From NCBI RefSeq assembly GCF_014203595.1, contig NZ_JACHJK010000010.1, positions 284,254 to 348,253 of the forward strand: 64,000 nucleotides of DNA. Direction: 5' to 3'. The stretch comes from Streptomyces echinatus. Lineage in GTDB: Bacteria > Actinomycetota > Actinomycetes > Streptomycetales > Streptomycetaceae. Below the pieces are notes generated by a model. It saw nothing but the letters and a program-made list of their open reading frames with translations. It made no database searches and was not told the origin of the DNA. This document shows positions 41,001 to 49,339 of the stretch, piece by piece (position 1 is the stretch's first letter; the number at the start of each line of letters is the position of its first letter). The position numbers and the translations under genes were made by a program.

Positions 41001-43080
41001 GCTGGCCGGGGCCCGCCGGGCCATCAAGGTCCGGATCGCGGGGACCGACCACTGGGCGGCCGTCGAGGACGCGGGCCGGCTGCGCGACGCGCTCGGCACG
41101 GCGCTGCCGGTCGGTGTCCCCGAGGCGTTCACCGAACCGGTCAAGGACCCGCTGGGCGACCTCCTCGCCCGGTACGCCCGTACGCACGGCCCGTTCACCT
41201 CGGCCACCGCAGCGGGCCGGTTCGGGCTGGGTGTCGCGGTCACCGAAGGTGCCCTGCAGCGGCTCGCGGCGAACGGCCGGGTCGTCCAGGGCGAGTTCCA
41301 TCCGGCGGGCATCGGCCAGGAGTGGTGCGACGCGGCCGTACTGCGCCGCCTGCGCCGCCGCTCCCTGGCGGCCCTGCGCCATGAGCTGGAGCCCGTGCCG
41401 CCGGCCGCGCTCGCCCAGTTCCTGCCGCAGTGGCAGCACATCGGCAAGGGTCACGGTCTGCGCGGTATCGACGGACTGGTGCGCGCCGTCGAGCAGTTGC
41501 AGGGCGCGTCCGTACCCGCCTCCGCACTGGAGAAGCTGGTCCTGCCCTCCCGCGTGGCGAACTACACGCCCTCGATGCTCGATGAACTCACCGCCGCGGG
41601 TGAGGTGGTGTGGGCCGGCGCGGGTGCCCTGCCCGGCAAGGACGGCTGGGTCTCCCTCTATCTGGCGGACGCGGCCCCGCTGCTGCTCCCGGCACCGCAC
41701 CCGCTGGAGCTCACCGCGCTCCACCAGTCCGTCCTCGACGCCCTCTCCGGCGGCTACGGTCTGTTCTTCCGGCAGATCGCCGACCAGATCCGCGCCACCA
41801 CGCACCCCGACGCCACCGACCCCCAACTGGCCGACGCGCTGTGGGACCTGGCCTGGTCCGGCCGGCTCACCAACGACACCCTGACTCCGATGCGTTCCCT
41901 GCTGGGTTCCGGCCGTACGGCGGGCTCGACCGCGCACCGTGCCAAGCGTGCCGTCCCGCGCGGGCGGTACGGCTCCCTGACGGCTGCCGCGCGCACCGCC
42001 TCCCGCACCGGGCCGCCGACCGTCGCGGGCCGCTGGTCCCTGCTGCCCACCGCCGAGCCGGACGCGACGGTGCGCGCGCACGCGCTGGCCCGGACGCTCC
42101 TGGACCGGCACGGCGTGGTCACTCGGGGCGCGGTCGCCGCGGAGGGGGTCGAGGGCGGCTTCTCCGCGGTGTACCGGGTGCTGTCGGTGTTCGAGGAGAG
42201 CGGTCAGGCCCGGCGCGGTTACGTGGTCGAGGGGCTGGGCGCGGCCCAGTTCGCGATGGACGGCGCGGTGGACCGGCTCCGCGCGGTGGCGAACGCCCGT
42301 GAGCGGTCCCAGGGCCTGCCGGTCCCGGTCGGCCCGGACGGTTTCGGCACCCCGGGTGCGGCGAACGGCTTCGCCGACCAGGGCTTCCCCAACCCCTTCG
42401 ACGGCACTTACGGCACCCCCCACGGCCACTCCTTCGACGGAGCCGACGGCGGCCTCGCCCACCCCGGTCTGGACGGCGACTTCACATGGCCACCGGAGGA
42501 CCGTCCCGCCGCCGGCGTCGGCCAGGTCCCCCAGGGCGACCCGTCCGACCCGTTCGCCGCCCCGGGCTACGGCGGTCCACGCGGCGGCGGCACCCCTTAC
42601 GGCTCGGGCCCTTCCTACGGCTCGGCCGCCTACGGCACGGCCCCGCACCGCGGCTACGGCAATGGCCGGGCGGGGTCCTCCTCGCCCGACCCCCGTGCCG
42701 TGGTCCTCGCCGCGGCCGACCCCGCGAACGCGTACGGCTCCGCGCTGCCCTGGCCGGAGCCGCCGACCGGAGCGGGGCACAAGCCGGGCCGCAAGGCGGG
42801 CTCGCTGGTCGTCCTGGTGGAGGGCGAGCTGACGCTGTACATGGAGCGCGGCGGCAAGACGCTGCTGGCCTGGCCCACCACCGCGGACACCGCCGCGACG
42901 GACGACGCCCGCCTGCGTACGGCCGCCGAGGCGCTGGCCGCGGCGGCCCGTGCGGGCTCGCTCGGCACGGTCACGGTCGAGCGGATCAACGGCGCCCAGG
43001 CCCTGACCTCCCCGACAGGCACCCTCCTGGAGGCCGCAGGATTTGTGGCGACGCCACGCGGCCTGCGCCTGAGAGCATGA
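38065..43080 (+). CDS. lhr: Lhr-type ATP-dependent DNA helicase
   Basis: 1671 residues from ATG at 38065, with AGGA 7 nt upstream. Superfamily 2 helicase: motif I APTGSGKT (~residues 49-56), motif II DEVH (ILDEVHAVAG), motif III GLSATVRP, motif V/VI HHGSVSKEQR, ELGIDMGAVDLVVQ and QRVGRAGHQ, then the Lhr winged-helix and beta-barrel core (~430-880) and the long C-terminal Lhr-specific domain. Residues ~1430-1560 are a Gly/Tyr/Pro-rich, probably disordered insertion (GTPYGSGPSYGSAAYGTAP). Family members are DNA-damage-associated 3'-5' helicases. Followed by nei in the same direction; a repair operon is plausible. Confidence 0.95.
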   Translation: MVSSAHRALDGFSPATRGWFTGAFSAPTAAQAGAWQAIKAGSDVLVVAPTGSGKTLAAFLAALDQLASAPPPADPKKRCRVLYVSPLKALAVDVERNLRSPLTGIRQESVRLGLPEPEVRVGIRSGDTPAAERRALSTRPPDILITTPESLFLMLTSATRDALTGVETVILDEVHAVAGTKRGAHLALSLERLDELLPKPARRIGLSATVRPVDEVARYLSPRRRVEIVQPESGKEFDLSVVVPVEDMGELGGSPATDAAEGAERPSIWPHVEERITDLVQAHRSTIVFANSRRLAERLCNRLNEIAYERATGETLDEHHSPAQLMGGSGAAQGAPPVIARAHHGSVSKEQRALVEEDLKAGRLPAVVATSSLELGIDMGAVDLVVQVESPPSVASGLQRVGRAGHQVGAVSTGVVFPKYRGDLVQAAVVTERMRSGSIESLRVPANPLDVLAQQLVAMTALDTWQFDDLLAAVRRAAPFTSLPESAFTATLDMLAGRYPSDAFAELRPRVVWDRVTGEITGRPGAQRLAVTSGGTIPDRGLFGVFLAGSDPKKGGGRVGELDEEMVYESRVGDVFTLGTSSWRIEDITRDRVLVSPAPGVPGRLPFWKGDQLGRPLELGRAVGAFLREVGSLSKDDARLRLLTAGLDAWAADNVLSYLGEQREACGHVPDDRTIVVERFRDELGDWRVVVHSPFGAQVHAPWALALGARLSERYGMDAQVMHADDGIVLRLPDADLMGLDLLDQEPVKTGTEYDSEQAPVGAGDVLFDKGEVDQIVTDQVGGSALFASRFRECAARALLLPRRNPGKRTPLWQQRQRAAQLLQVASEFGSFPIVLEAVRECLQDVFDVPGLVELMGDIESRKVRLVEVTTPEPSPFARSLLFGYVAQFLYEGDSPLAERRAAALSLDSRLLAELLGQAELRELLDAEVLTELERELQWLTEDRRVKDVEGVADVLRLLGPLTDAELVARGADPQWARELAGARRAIKVRIAGTDHWAAVEDAGRLRDALGTALPVGVPEAFTEPVKDPLGDLLARYARTHGPFTSATAAGRFGLGVAVTEGALQRLAANGRVVQGEFHPAGIGQEWCDAAVLRRLRRRSLAALRHELEPVPPAALAQFLPQWQHIGKGHGLRGIDGLVRAVEQLQGASVPASALEKLVLPSRVANYTPSMLDELTAAGEVVWAGAGALPGKDGWVSLYLADAAPLLLPAPHPLELTALHQSVLDALSGGYGLFFRQIADQIRATTHPDATDPQLADALWDLAWSGRLTNDTLTPMRSLLGSGRTAGSTAHRAKRAVPRGRYGSLTAAARTASRTGPPTVAGRWSLLPTAEPDATVRAHALARTLLDRHGVVTRGAVAAEGVEGGFSAVYRVLSVFEESGQARRGYVVEGLGAAQFAMDGAVDRLRAVANARERSQGLPVPVGPDGFGTPGAANGFADQGFPNPFDGTYGTPHGHSFDGADGGLAHPGLDGDFTWPPEDRPAAGVGQVPQGDPSDPFAAPGYGGPRGGGTPYGSGPSYGSAAYGTAPHRGYGNGRAGSSSPDPRAVVLAAADPANAYGSALPWPEPPTGAGHKPGRKAGSLVVLVEGELTLYMERGGKTLLAWPTTADTAATDDARLRTAAEALAAAARAGSLGTVTVERINGAQALTSPTGTLLEAAGFVATPRGLRLRA

Positions 43081-43091
43081 CCGGCCACCAA

Positions 43092-43127
43092 CACCGGCAC
43101 CGGCACCGGCACCGGCACCGGCACCGG
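43092..43127. repeat. Hexanucleotide microsatellite (CACCGG)6
   Basis: Six perfect copies of CACCGG in the 69-bp gap between lhr and nei, ending 22 nt before the nei ATG. Prone to slippage, so copy number may vary and change the spacing. Confidence 0.95.
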
Positions 43128-43149
43128 TCCACCGTGGCACTCTTGACGC

Positions 43150-43995
43150 ATGCCCGAAGGTGACACCGTCTGGCAGGCGGCGCGGCGGCTGCACGAAGCC
43201 CTCACGGGTAAGGCGCTGACGCTCAGCGACTTCCGTGTGCCCAAGTACGCGACGGTCGACCTGTCCGGCCGCAGGGTGCTGAGCACGATCCCGCGCGGCA
43301 AGCACCTGCTCACCCGCTTCGAGGGTGGTCTGACCCTGCACACCCATCTGCGCATGGAGGGCGCGTGGAAGGTGTTCGGCACGGGCGAGCGCTGGCGGGG
43401 CGGACCGGCGTACCAGATCCGGGCGATCCTGGGCACCGTGGACCGCACGGCCGTCGGCTACCGGCTGCAGGTCCTGGAGCTGCTGCGCACCACCGAGGAG
43501 GAGCAGGTCGTCGGCCATCTGGGCCCCGACCTGCTCGGCCCGGACTGGGACCCCGAGCTCGCCCTGGCCAACGTACTCGCGGACCCCGCCCGCCAGCTCG
43601 GCGAGGCCCTGCTCGACCAGCGCAATCTGGCCGGCATCGGCAACGTCTACAAGAGCGAGATGTGCTTTCTGCTCGGCGTGACGCCCTGGCTGCCGGCCGG
43701 GGCGCTCCCGGCGGACCGCGCCGAGAAACTGCCCGGCCTGGCCAAGCGGCTCCTGGAGGCGAACCGCGACCGCCCCGTCCGGCAGACCACGGGCCTGCAC
43801 CGGCACGACCTGTTCGTCTACGGCCGCGCATCCCGCCCCTGCCTGCGCTGCCACACCCCTGTCCGGGTGGCCGACCAGGGCGACGGCACCCAGGAACGTC
43901 CCACCTACTGGTGCCCCACCTGCCAGACGGGCCCCGCTCCAGCGGCCGGCTCACCCCAGCGCTGGCGCGACCGCTACCCCCGCCGCACCGGCTGA
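43150..43995 (+). CDS. nei: Endonuclease VIII (Nei-type DNA glycosylase)
   Basis: 281 residues from ATG at 43150. Bifunctional glycosylase/AP lyase for oxidised bases. Catalytic Pro2 and Glu3 in MPEGDTVW (the GDT form indicates the Nei rather than the Fpg group). Lys of PRGKHLL, helix-hairpin region GIGNVYKSEMCFL, and a C-terminal zinc finger CLRC ... CPTC. Lies 69 nt downstream of lhr. Confidence 0.93.
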   Translation: MPEGDTVWQAARRLHEALTGKALTLSDFRVPKYATVDLSGRRVLSTIPRGKHLLTRFEGGLTLHTHLRMEGAWKVFGTGERWRGGPAYQIRAILGTVDRTAVGYRLQVLELLRTTEEEQVVGHLGPDLLGPDWDPELALANVLADPARQLGEALLDQRNLAGIGNVYKSEMCFLLGVTPWLPAGALPADRAEKLPGLAKRLLEANRDRPVRQTTGLHRHDLFVYGRASRPCLRCHTPVRVADQGDGTQERPTYWCPTCQTGPAPAAGSPQRWRDRYPRRTG

Positions 43996-44107
43996 CCACC
44001 CGGCACCTCGGACCACCGACACCCCGGCCCTCCCGCGCCCCCGACCACACACGCCCCGGACCACCCGGCACCTCGGACCCCCGCACTCCGAACCACCCGA
44101 CGCCTCG
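43994..44107. repeat. 21-bp direct repeat
   Basis: GACCACCCGGCACCTCGGAC plus a final C occurs at 43994-44014 and again, identical, at 44059-44079; a degenerate third copy (gaaccacccgacgcctcgg) is at 44089-44107. It begins at the nei stop codon. Confidence 0.85.
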
Positions 44108-44198
44108 GCACGGCCACGGACCCGGCCCGCCCGCCCGTGCGACCGCAAACCCGCCCCACCAATTGACGACCCGTCAGAAATGCTCGTACCGTCCCCGC

Positions 44199-44963
44199 AT
44201 GGCCCTCACCGCGTACGACCTCACCGGACGCACCGCCTTCGTCACCGGAGCCGCCGGCGGCATCGGCCGGGCCTCCGCCGTACTGCTCGCCGAGGCGGGC
44301 GCGACGGTGCACTGCGCCGACCGCGACGCGGACGGCCTGGACGGCACGGCCGCGTTGATCAAGGACTGCGGCGGCACGGCCCGTGTGCACGTCCTCGACG
44401 TCACCGACCGGCCCCGGCTGGCCGAGGCGGTCCGCTCCTGCGAGCGGCTGGACGTGCTGGCGGCGATCGCGGGGATCATGCACAGCAGCCCGGTGCTGGA
44501 GACCCGGGACGAGGATCTCGACCGGGTACTGAACATCAACTTCAAGGGTGTGCTGTACGCCTGCCAGGAGGCGGCCCGGCTGATGCTCGCCCGGGGGACC
44601 CGCGGCAGCATCGTCACCATGGCCTCCGGCGCGGTCGACACAGGCGGCGCCGGGCTGCTCTGCTACGGCGCGGCCAAGGCGGCCGTGGTGCAGCTGACCA
44701 AGACGCTCGCCACCGAGGTGGGCCCGCGGGGCATCCGGGTCAACGCGATCGCGCCGGGCTGGATCCGCACGCCCATGACCGACCGTCACGACCGCGAGGC
44801 ACAGGCGCACACCGAGGCCGCGATGACCCGGATGACACCGCTGGGCCGGGTCGGCGAACCGGACGACGTCGCGCACGCGGTGCTCCATCTGGCGTCGGAC
44901 GCCTCGGGGTTCACGACGGGTCAGATACTTCGCCCGAACGGGGGTGTGGCGATGCCCTGGTGA
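44199..44963 (+). CDS. Short-chain dehydrogenase/reductase
   Basis: 254 residues from ATG at 44199. Cofactor motif TGAAGGIGRAS, Asp-containing CADRDAD after strand 2 suggesting NAD preference, AIAGIM in place of the usual NNAG, catalytic Ser of TMASGAVDTGGAG, YxxxK as YGAAKAA, and PGWIRTPMTD. Its last 53 bases overlap the 3' end of the small convergent gene. Substrate unknown. Confidence 0.88.
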   Translation: MALTAYDLTGRTAFVTGAAGGIGRASAVLLAEAGATVHCADRDADGLDGTAALIKDCGGTARVHVLDVTDRPRLAEAVRSCERLDVLAAIAGIMHSSPVLETRDEDLDRVLNINFKGVLYACQEAARLMLARGTRGSIVTMASGAVDTGGAGLLCYGAAKAAVVQLTKTLATEVGPRGIRVNAIAPGWIRTPMTDRHDREAQAHTEAAMTRMTPLGRVGEPDDVAHAVLHLASDASGFTTGQILRPNGGVAMPW

Positions 44964-45189
44964 CGCCGTCGGCCCGCCAGGCGTCGCCCCAGCGTCCCGC
45001 CGGAACGGCTCCGGTCGCACTCCTCTTGGGCACGCAGTGCACGGGCAGCAGGCTCAGCCCCCAGCCACCGGCCGCGACGGCCCCCTCCAGTACGCCCGGG
45101 CCCTGCCCGGCGGCGAGCCGCAGCACGACCCACCACCACGCCGCCCCGAGACCGAGGGCTAGCCCCCGACGCACTATCCGCCCCACCAT
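44911..45189 (-). CDS. Small conserved membrane-associated protein
   Basis: 92 residues from ATG at 45189-45187. Basic start MVGRIVRRG, one hydrophobic helix LALGLGAAWWWVVLRLAAG and a second Gly/Ala/Val segment ending in GWGLSLLPVHCVPKR. The residues around the two segments are typical of a protein I recall at this place in other Streptomyces. Function unknown. Its 3' end overlaps the convergent SDR gene by 53 bp, unusual for such tails, so the last ~18 residues may not be important. Confidence 0.65.
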   Translation of the reverse strand: MVGRIVRRGLALGLGAAWWWVVLRLAAGQGPGVLEGAVAAGGWGLSLLPVHCVPKRSATGAVPAGRWGDAWRADGVTRASPHPRSGEVSDPS

Positions 45190-45324
45190 GCCCGCCACCA
45201 CCTCCAGCCGGACGCTAGACCGTCGCCTGTCCCGCACGGGAGGCGCACCACGGGCTCACGGATGCAACGCCGGACCACTCACCCCCGGGAACAGCGGTTC
45301 ACCCTCGGCCGCCCGCCGGGCCCG

Positions 45325-45795
45325 CTACGCGTTCTCCGCCTGGAACATCCAGTGGTGCTTCTCCAGCTCGGCGGTGATCTGGATGAAGATGTCCTGGGAC
45401 ACGGGGTCCGGCTCCGCGGTCGCGTCCACCCGCTCCCGCATCCGGACGATCACCGAACCGAGCGCGTCCACCATGGTCGAGACCGCGTCCGTGTCCTTGA
45501 TCCAGCCCGCCGGAGTGGGCTTGATGCCGCTGCCGGAGGCCACCGTGGCGGCGCGCCCGTCGGGCGGTACGCCCAGCGCCGAGGCCCGCTCGGCCACCGT
45601 GTCCGAGTGGGCGCGGGCGGAGGCGACGACCTCGTCGAGCTGGAGGTGGATGGAGCGGAAGCGGGGGCCGACTATGTTCCAGTGGATCTGCTTGGCGGCC
45701 AGCGAGAGGTCCACCAGGTCGACGAGGGCGCCCTGGAGCGCCTCGGCCACCGTCTTCAGATCCGCGTCGGCCAACGAGCTCTTCACGATGTACAT
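45325..45795 (-). CDS. dpsB: Dps family ferritin-like protein
   Basis: 156 residues from ATG at 45795-45793. Dps proteins form 12-mers that oxidise and store iron and protect DNA. Ferroxidase residues His38, His50 and Asp54 are present in KQIHWNIVG and RSIHLQLDEV. No long Lys-rich N- or C-terminal tail, so DNA binding by a tail is unlikely. Synteny with clgR, cinA and pgsA points to the S. coelicolor paralogue DpsB (SCO5756), as I recall it. Single gene, with a strong hairpin upstream that belongs to the clgR unit. Confidence 0.9.
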   Translation of the reverse strand: MYIVKSSLADADLKTVAEALQGALVDLVDLSLAAKQIHWNIVGPRFRSIHLQLDEVVASARAHSDTVAERASALGVPPDGRAATVASGSGIKPTPAGWIKDTDAVSTMVDALGSVIVRMRERVDATAEPDPVSQDIFIQITAELEKHHWMFQAENA

Positions 45796-45903
45796 CCGCT
45801 TCCTCCGGTACTTCGGCGCCGTCACGTCCCTCCCACGATGACCGCACCGCACCACACCGGCAAATGGGCGGTAGGCGGACATGAGGTGGCGGCGGAAAGA
45901 CGA

Positions 45904-45952
45904 AAGCCCCGGCCGGGCCTTCCAGGTCTCCCTGGGAAGCCGGCCGGGGCCT
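45904..45952 (-). terminator. Terminator downstream of clgR
   Basis: Left arm GCCCCGGCCGG (45906-45916), right arm CCGGCCGGGGC (45940-45950), with additional inner pairing TTCC/GGAA. About 40 nt beyond the clgR stop and followed, in that direction, by CTTTCGTC. Separates clgR from dpsB. Confidence 0.8.
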
Positions 45953-45988
45953 CATTCGTCTGGGGTCGTCAGGCCGCTCGCGCGAACC

Positions 45989-46363
45989 TCACGCGGCGAC
46001 CACGTCCACGGCCTCCGCGGGCGCCTTGATGGTCACCCGTTCCGGAGGCACTCCCGCCACCGACACGGCACCCAGCATCGGTCGGACCGGCGTGGGTACG
46101 GGCTCGGTGGCCGCGGCGGACTGGGCCAGTTCGGCGAGCGCCAGCTCGTCGCTCACCTCTCGCATGAGTTCCGACATCCGTACGTCCAGCGCGTCGCAGA
46201 TGGCGGAGAGCAGCTCGGAGGAAGCCTCCTTCTGCCCCCGCTCCACCTCGGAGAGATAGCCGAGTGAGACTCGGGCGGACGAGGAGACTTCGCGCAGAGT
46301 ACGGCCCTGGCGTTGGCGCTGCCGACGCAGCACGTCACCCAGCAGGCGACGGAGCAGAATCAT
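45989..46363 (-). CDS. clgR: XRE-type regulator ClgR (Clp gene regulator)
   Basis: 124 residues from ATG at 46363-46361, with GGAGG upstream. HTH_3 domain ~8-65: RTLREVSSSARVSLGYLSEVERGQ. The C-terminus ends VDVVAA; a terminal AA is the degron by which ClpP proteases degrade ClgR in Streptomyces lividans (known). ClgR activates clp and lon protease genes. The cluster clgR-cinA-pgsA matches the mycobacterial and Streptomyces order. Confidence 0.88.
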   Translation of the reverse strand: MILLRRLLGDVLRRQRQRQGRTLREVSSSARVSLGYLSEVERGQKEASSELLSAICDALDVRMSELMREVSDELALAELAQSAAATEPVPTPVRPMLGAVSVAGVPPERVTIKAPAEAVDVVAA

Positions 46364-46472
46364 CGGTGGCTCCCTCCTCGGACCGCGTAGCCGCATCCTT
46401 CTCGCCCCACCGTACCGCCTCGCGCCGCGGCCGTGCGGGGAGCGATGTCGTGTTCACTCAGGGCTGCAAACA

Positions 46473-47018
46473 TCAAAACCCCCCGTTCCGTTCCGTATCC
46501 TGTGCCCGCTCATTCCCGGTCTGTTCGCCCGCAAGCTGCTGAAGGAGCACTGCGAGTACGCTCCGTACACTCTCCATACGAATTTCCGCACGGCTGCCGT
46601 TCAACCGCAGAGCCTCGACTTTTCCGCCACCGGCAGAACCTGCCCGGGCGGTGAGGGGGCCGTCCACGGCCACGTAGACCGTCCCGACGGGCTGGCCGTC
46701 CTGGGGATCGGGGCCGGCGACCCCGGTGGTCGCGATGCCCCAGTCGGCACCCAGGGCCTTGCGGACTCCGGCTGCCATCTGGCCCGCGACCTGCGGATCC
46801 ACCGCTCCGCGCTGGGCCAGCAGGGTGGCGTCGACACCCAGCAGCTCGTGCTTCAGCTCGGTGGCGTAGGCGGTGACCGAGCCCCGGAACACCCGGGACG
46901 CTCCGGGTACCCCGGTGATCTCCGCCGCTACCAGGCCACCGGTGAGCGACTCGGCGACGGCGAGGGTCTCGCCCCTCACGGTCAGTAGTCGCACCAGTTC
47001 GGTGGCCACGGAATTCAC
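46473..47018 (-). CDS. cinA: CinA C-terminal domain protein (nicotinamide-nucleotide amidase)
   Basis: 181 residues from GTG at 47018, overlapping pgsA by 4 nt. The single CinA C-terminal (PncC) domain: TLAVAESLTGGLVAAEITGVPGAS, SVTAYATELKHELLGVDATLL, and GIATTGVAGPDPQDGQPVGTVYVAV. Hydrolyses NMN to nicotinate mononucleotide in pyridine nucleotide recycling. The N-terminal MoaB-like domain of full-length CinA is absent, as in other actinobacterial short forms. Confidence 0.88.
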   Translation of the reverse strand: MNSVATELVRLLTVRGETLAVAESLTGGLVAAEITGVPGASRVFRGSVTAYATELKHELLGVDATLLAQRGAVDPQVAGQMAAGVRKALGADWGIATTGVAGPDPQDGQPVGTVYVAVDGPLTARAGSAGGGKVEALRLNGSRAEIRMESVRSVLAVLLQQLAGEQTGNERAQDTERNGGF

Positions 47019-47773
47019 GCTTCCTTCTCCTCCAACGCCGCAGCGCGCTCGGCGATTCCCCGCCGGCGCAGCACAATGGCTTGTCTTACGTAGTCGAGGC
47101 CCGTCGCGACCGTGAGGACGACCGCCGCGGCCATCACCCAGAACCTCAGGGTGGCCAGCCATCCCGTCAGTGCCAGGACGTACATCCCGACGGCCACGCC
47201 CTGGGTGAGCGTCTTCAGCTTGCCGCCCCGGCTGGCGGGGATCACGCCGTAGCGGATGACCAGGAAACGCAACAGGGTGATGCCGAGTTCCCGGCCGAGG
47301 ATCACGGCCGTCACCCACCACGGCAGATCGCCCAGGCCCGACAGACAGACGAGCGCCGCCCCCATGATCGCCTTGTCGGCGATGGGGTCGGCGATCTTCC
47401 CGAAGTCGGTGACCAGGTTGTAGGTGCGCGCCAGATGCCCGTCGAACAGGTCGGTGATCATGGCGACGGCGAAGGCCGCCCAGGCCAGCGAGCGCCAGGC
47501 CGGGTCGTACCCGCCGTCCGCCAGCATCAGCGCGACGAAGCCGGGCACCAGGAGCAGCCGGAGCATCGTCAGCAGATTGGCTACGTTCCAGACGCTTGCC
47601 TGGTTGACGGCCGCGGCCGCGATCTTGGCGCCGCGCGGTGCCCTGCCGGCGCTCTCGGGGCCCGACGCAGAACCGGAGACCTCGGACCGGGCGCCGTCGG
47701 AAGCGGCGGCGGAGCTCCGGGCGCCCTGCGCGCCGGAGGAGCCGCCCGCGGCGGATGCCGGGACTCCGGTCAT
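47015..47773 (-). CDS. pgsA: CDP-diacylglycerol-glycerol-3-phosphate 3-phosphatidyltransferase
   Basis: 252 residues. Integral membrane enzyme making phosphatidylglycerol phosphate. The CDP-alcohol phosphatidyltransferase motif D-x2-D-G-x2-A-R-x8-G-x3-D-x3-D is visible as DLFDGHLARTYNLVTDFGK then IADPIADK. The N-terminal ~55 residues are Ser/Ala/Gly-rich and probably disordered, longer than usual. Overlaps rimO (ATGA) upstream and cinA (GTGA) downstream, so the three are translationally coupled. Confidence 0.93.
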   Translation of the reverse strand: MTGVPASAAGGSSGAQGARSSAAASDGARSEVSGSASGPESAGRAPRGAKIAAAAVNQASVWNVANLLTMLRLLLVPGFVALMLADGGYDPAWRSLAWAAFAVAMITDLFDGHLARTYNLVTDFGKIADPIADKAIMGAALVCLSGLGDLPWWVTAVILGRELGITLLRFLVIRYGVIPASRGGKLKTLTQGVAVGMYVLALTGWLATLRFWVMAAAVVLTVATGLDYVRQAIVLRRRGIAERAAALEEKEA

Positions 47774-49242
47774 CTGCCCGCCTCCTCACTACACGCGAGC
47801 GAGCCGGTCAGCGGCTCGGCCACCAGGTCGACGCCTTCCGTGCCGACCACCTTCGCCTCGACCATACGTCCGACGCTCAGGCCCTCGCCGCTCGTGAGCC
47901 GCACCTGGCCATCGGTCTCCGGCGCCTGGTGGGCCGCGCGGCCGCAGACGCCTTCCTCCTCGTCCACGGACTCCACCAGGACCCGCACGGTCTCGCCCAT
48001 GCGCTCCTCCGCGCGCTGCGAGACGAGTTCCTCGGCCAGCCGGGAGATGTGGGCCAGGCGCTCGGCGACGACGTCCTCGTCCAGCTTGTCGTCGTACGTC
48101 GCCGCTTCCGTGCCCTCCTCGTCGGAGTAGCCGAAGACGCCGATGGCGTCGAGCCGGGCGCCGTTCAGGAAGCGCTCCAGTTCGGCCAGGTCGGACTCGG
48201 TCTCGCCGGGGAAGCCGACGATGAAGTTGGAGCGGACCCCGGCCTCGGGGGCCTTGCTCCGGATGGTGTCGAGCAGTTCCAGGAACCGGTCGGTGTCACC
48301 GAAGCGGCGCATGGCGCGCAGCACGCCGGGGGCGGAGTGCTGGAAGGACAGGTCGAAGTACGGGACGACCTTGGGCGTCGAGGTCAGTACGTCGATGAGG
48401 CCGGGGCGCATCTCGGCCGGCTGCAGGTAGCTCACCCGCACCCGCTCGATGCCGTCGACCTCGGCCAGCTCCGGCAGCAGGGACTCCAGCAGGCGGATGT
48501 CGCCGAGGTCCTTGCCGTAGGAGGTGTTGTTCTCGGAGACGAGCATGACCTCCCGCACGCCCTGCTCGGCCAGCCAGCGGGTCTCGTTGAGAACGTCGCT
48601 GGGGCGGCGGGAGATGAAGGAGCCGCGGAAGGAGGGGATGGCGCAGAAGGAGCAGCGCCGGTCGCAGCCCGAGGCCAGCTTGACCGAGGCGACCGGGGAG
48701 CCGTCCAGCCGGCGGCGCAGGGGCGCGCGCGGGCCGGAGGCGGGCGCGACGCCCTCGGGGAGGTCAACCGGGCCGTGGCCGGGCAGCGCGACCGAGGCGG
48801 CCGTCTCCTGCCGCTCGGCCGGGCTGATCGGCAGCAGCTTGCGGCGGTCACGAGGGGTGTGGGCGGCGTGGATGCCGCCGGACAGGATGGTCTGCAGGCG
48901 GTCGGAGATGTCCGCGTAGTCGTCGAAGCCGAGCACGCCGTCGGCCTCGGGCAGCGCCTCCGCCAGCTCCTTGCCGTACCGCTCGGCCATGCAGCCCACC
49001 GCCACGACGGCCTGGGTTCTGCCATGATCCTTGAGGTCGTTGGCCTCCAGGAGGGCGTCGACGGAGTCCTTCTTCGCGGCCTCCACGAAGCCACAGGTGT
49101 TGACCACGGCGACGTCGGCGTCCGCGGCGTCCTCGACGAGCTGCCAGCCGTCCGCCTCCAAACGGCCTGCGAGCTCCTCGGAATCCACCTCGTTACGAGC
49201 GCAGCCGAGAGTGACGAGTGCGACGGTACGGCGTTCAGGCAT
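47770..49242 (-). CDS. rimO: Ribosomal protein S12 methylthiotransferase
   Basis: 490 residues from ATG at 49242-49240. Radical-SAM enzyme that methylthiolates an Asp of ribosomal protein S12. N-terminal UPF0004 Cys14, Cys50 and Cys84; radical-SAM Cys193, Cys197 and Cys200 (SGCDRRCSFCAIP); C-terminal TRAM domain (~400-490). MiaB, its paralogue, is encoded at 5.8 kb. The region ~130-180 between the two domains is a variable insertion (SPAERQETAASVALPGHGP). Lies 97 nt downstream of the RodZ-like gene. Confidence 0.93.
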   Translation of the reverse strand: MPERRTVALVTLGCARNEVDSEELAGRLEADGWQLVEDAADADVAVVNTCGFVEAAKKDSVDALLEANDLKDHGRTQAVVAVGCMAERYGKELAEALPEADGVLGFDDYADISDRLQTILSGGIHAAHTPRDRRKLLPISPAERQETAASVALPGHGPVDLPEGVAPASGPRAPLRRRLDGSPVASVKLASGCDRRCSFCAIPSFRGSFISRRPSDVLNETRWLAEQGVREVMLVSENNTSYGKDLGDIRLLESLLPELAEVDGIERVRVSYLQPAEMRPGLIDVLTSTPKVVPYFDLSFQHSAPGVLRAMRRFGDTDRFLELLDTIRSKAPEAGVRSNFIVGFPGETESDLAELERFLNGARLDAIGVFGYSDEEGTEAATYDDKLDEDVVAERLAHISRLAEELVSQRAEERMGETVRVLVESVDEEEGVCGRAAHQAPETDGQVRLTSGEGLSVGRMVEAKVVGTEGVDLVAEPLTGSLACSEEAGR

Positions 49243-49339
49243 GGGCTCAAGACTACTTTGTCTCGCTGACAGCCCACGTCGACGGGGTTGGCCGATTGTG
49301 GCCGACTCCGTCACATCCCGGTCCGCCGGGTGTGGCCCG

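Noticed and set aside
38437..43854. A very long open frame on the minus strand opposite lhr and nei
   Set aside because: High GC leaves few stop codons antisense to genes. Its composition (His/Arg/Gly/Gln-rich) and lack of domains mark it as a shadow of lhr.
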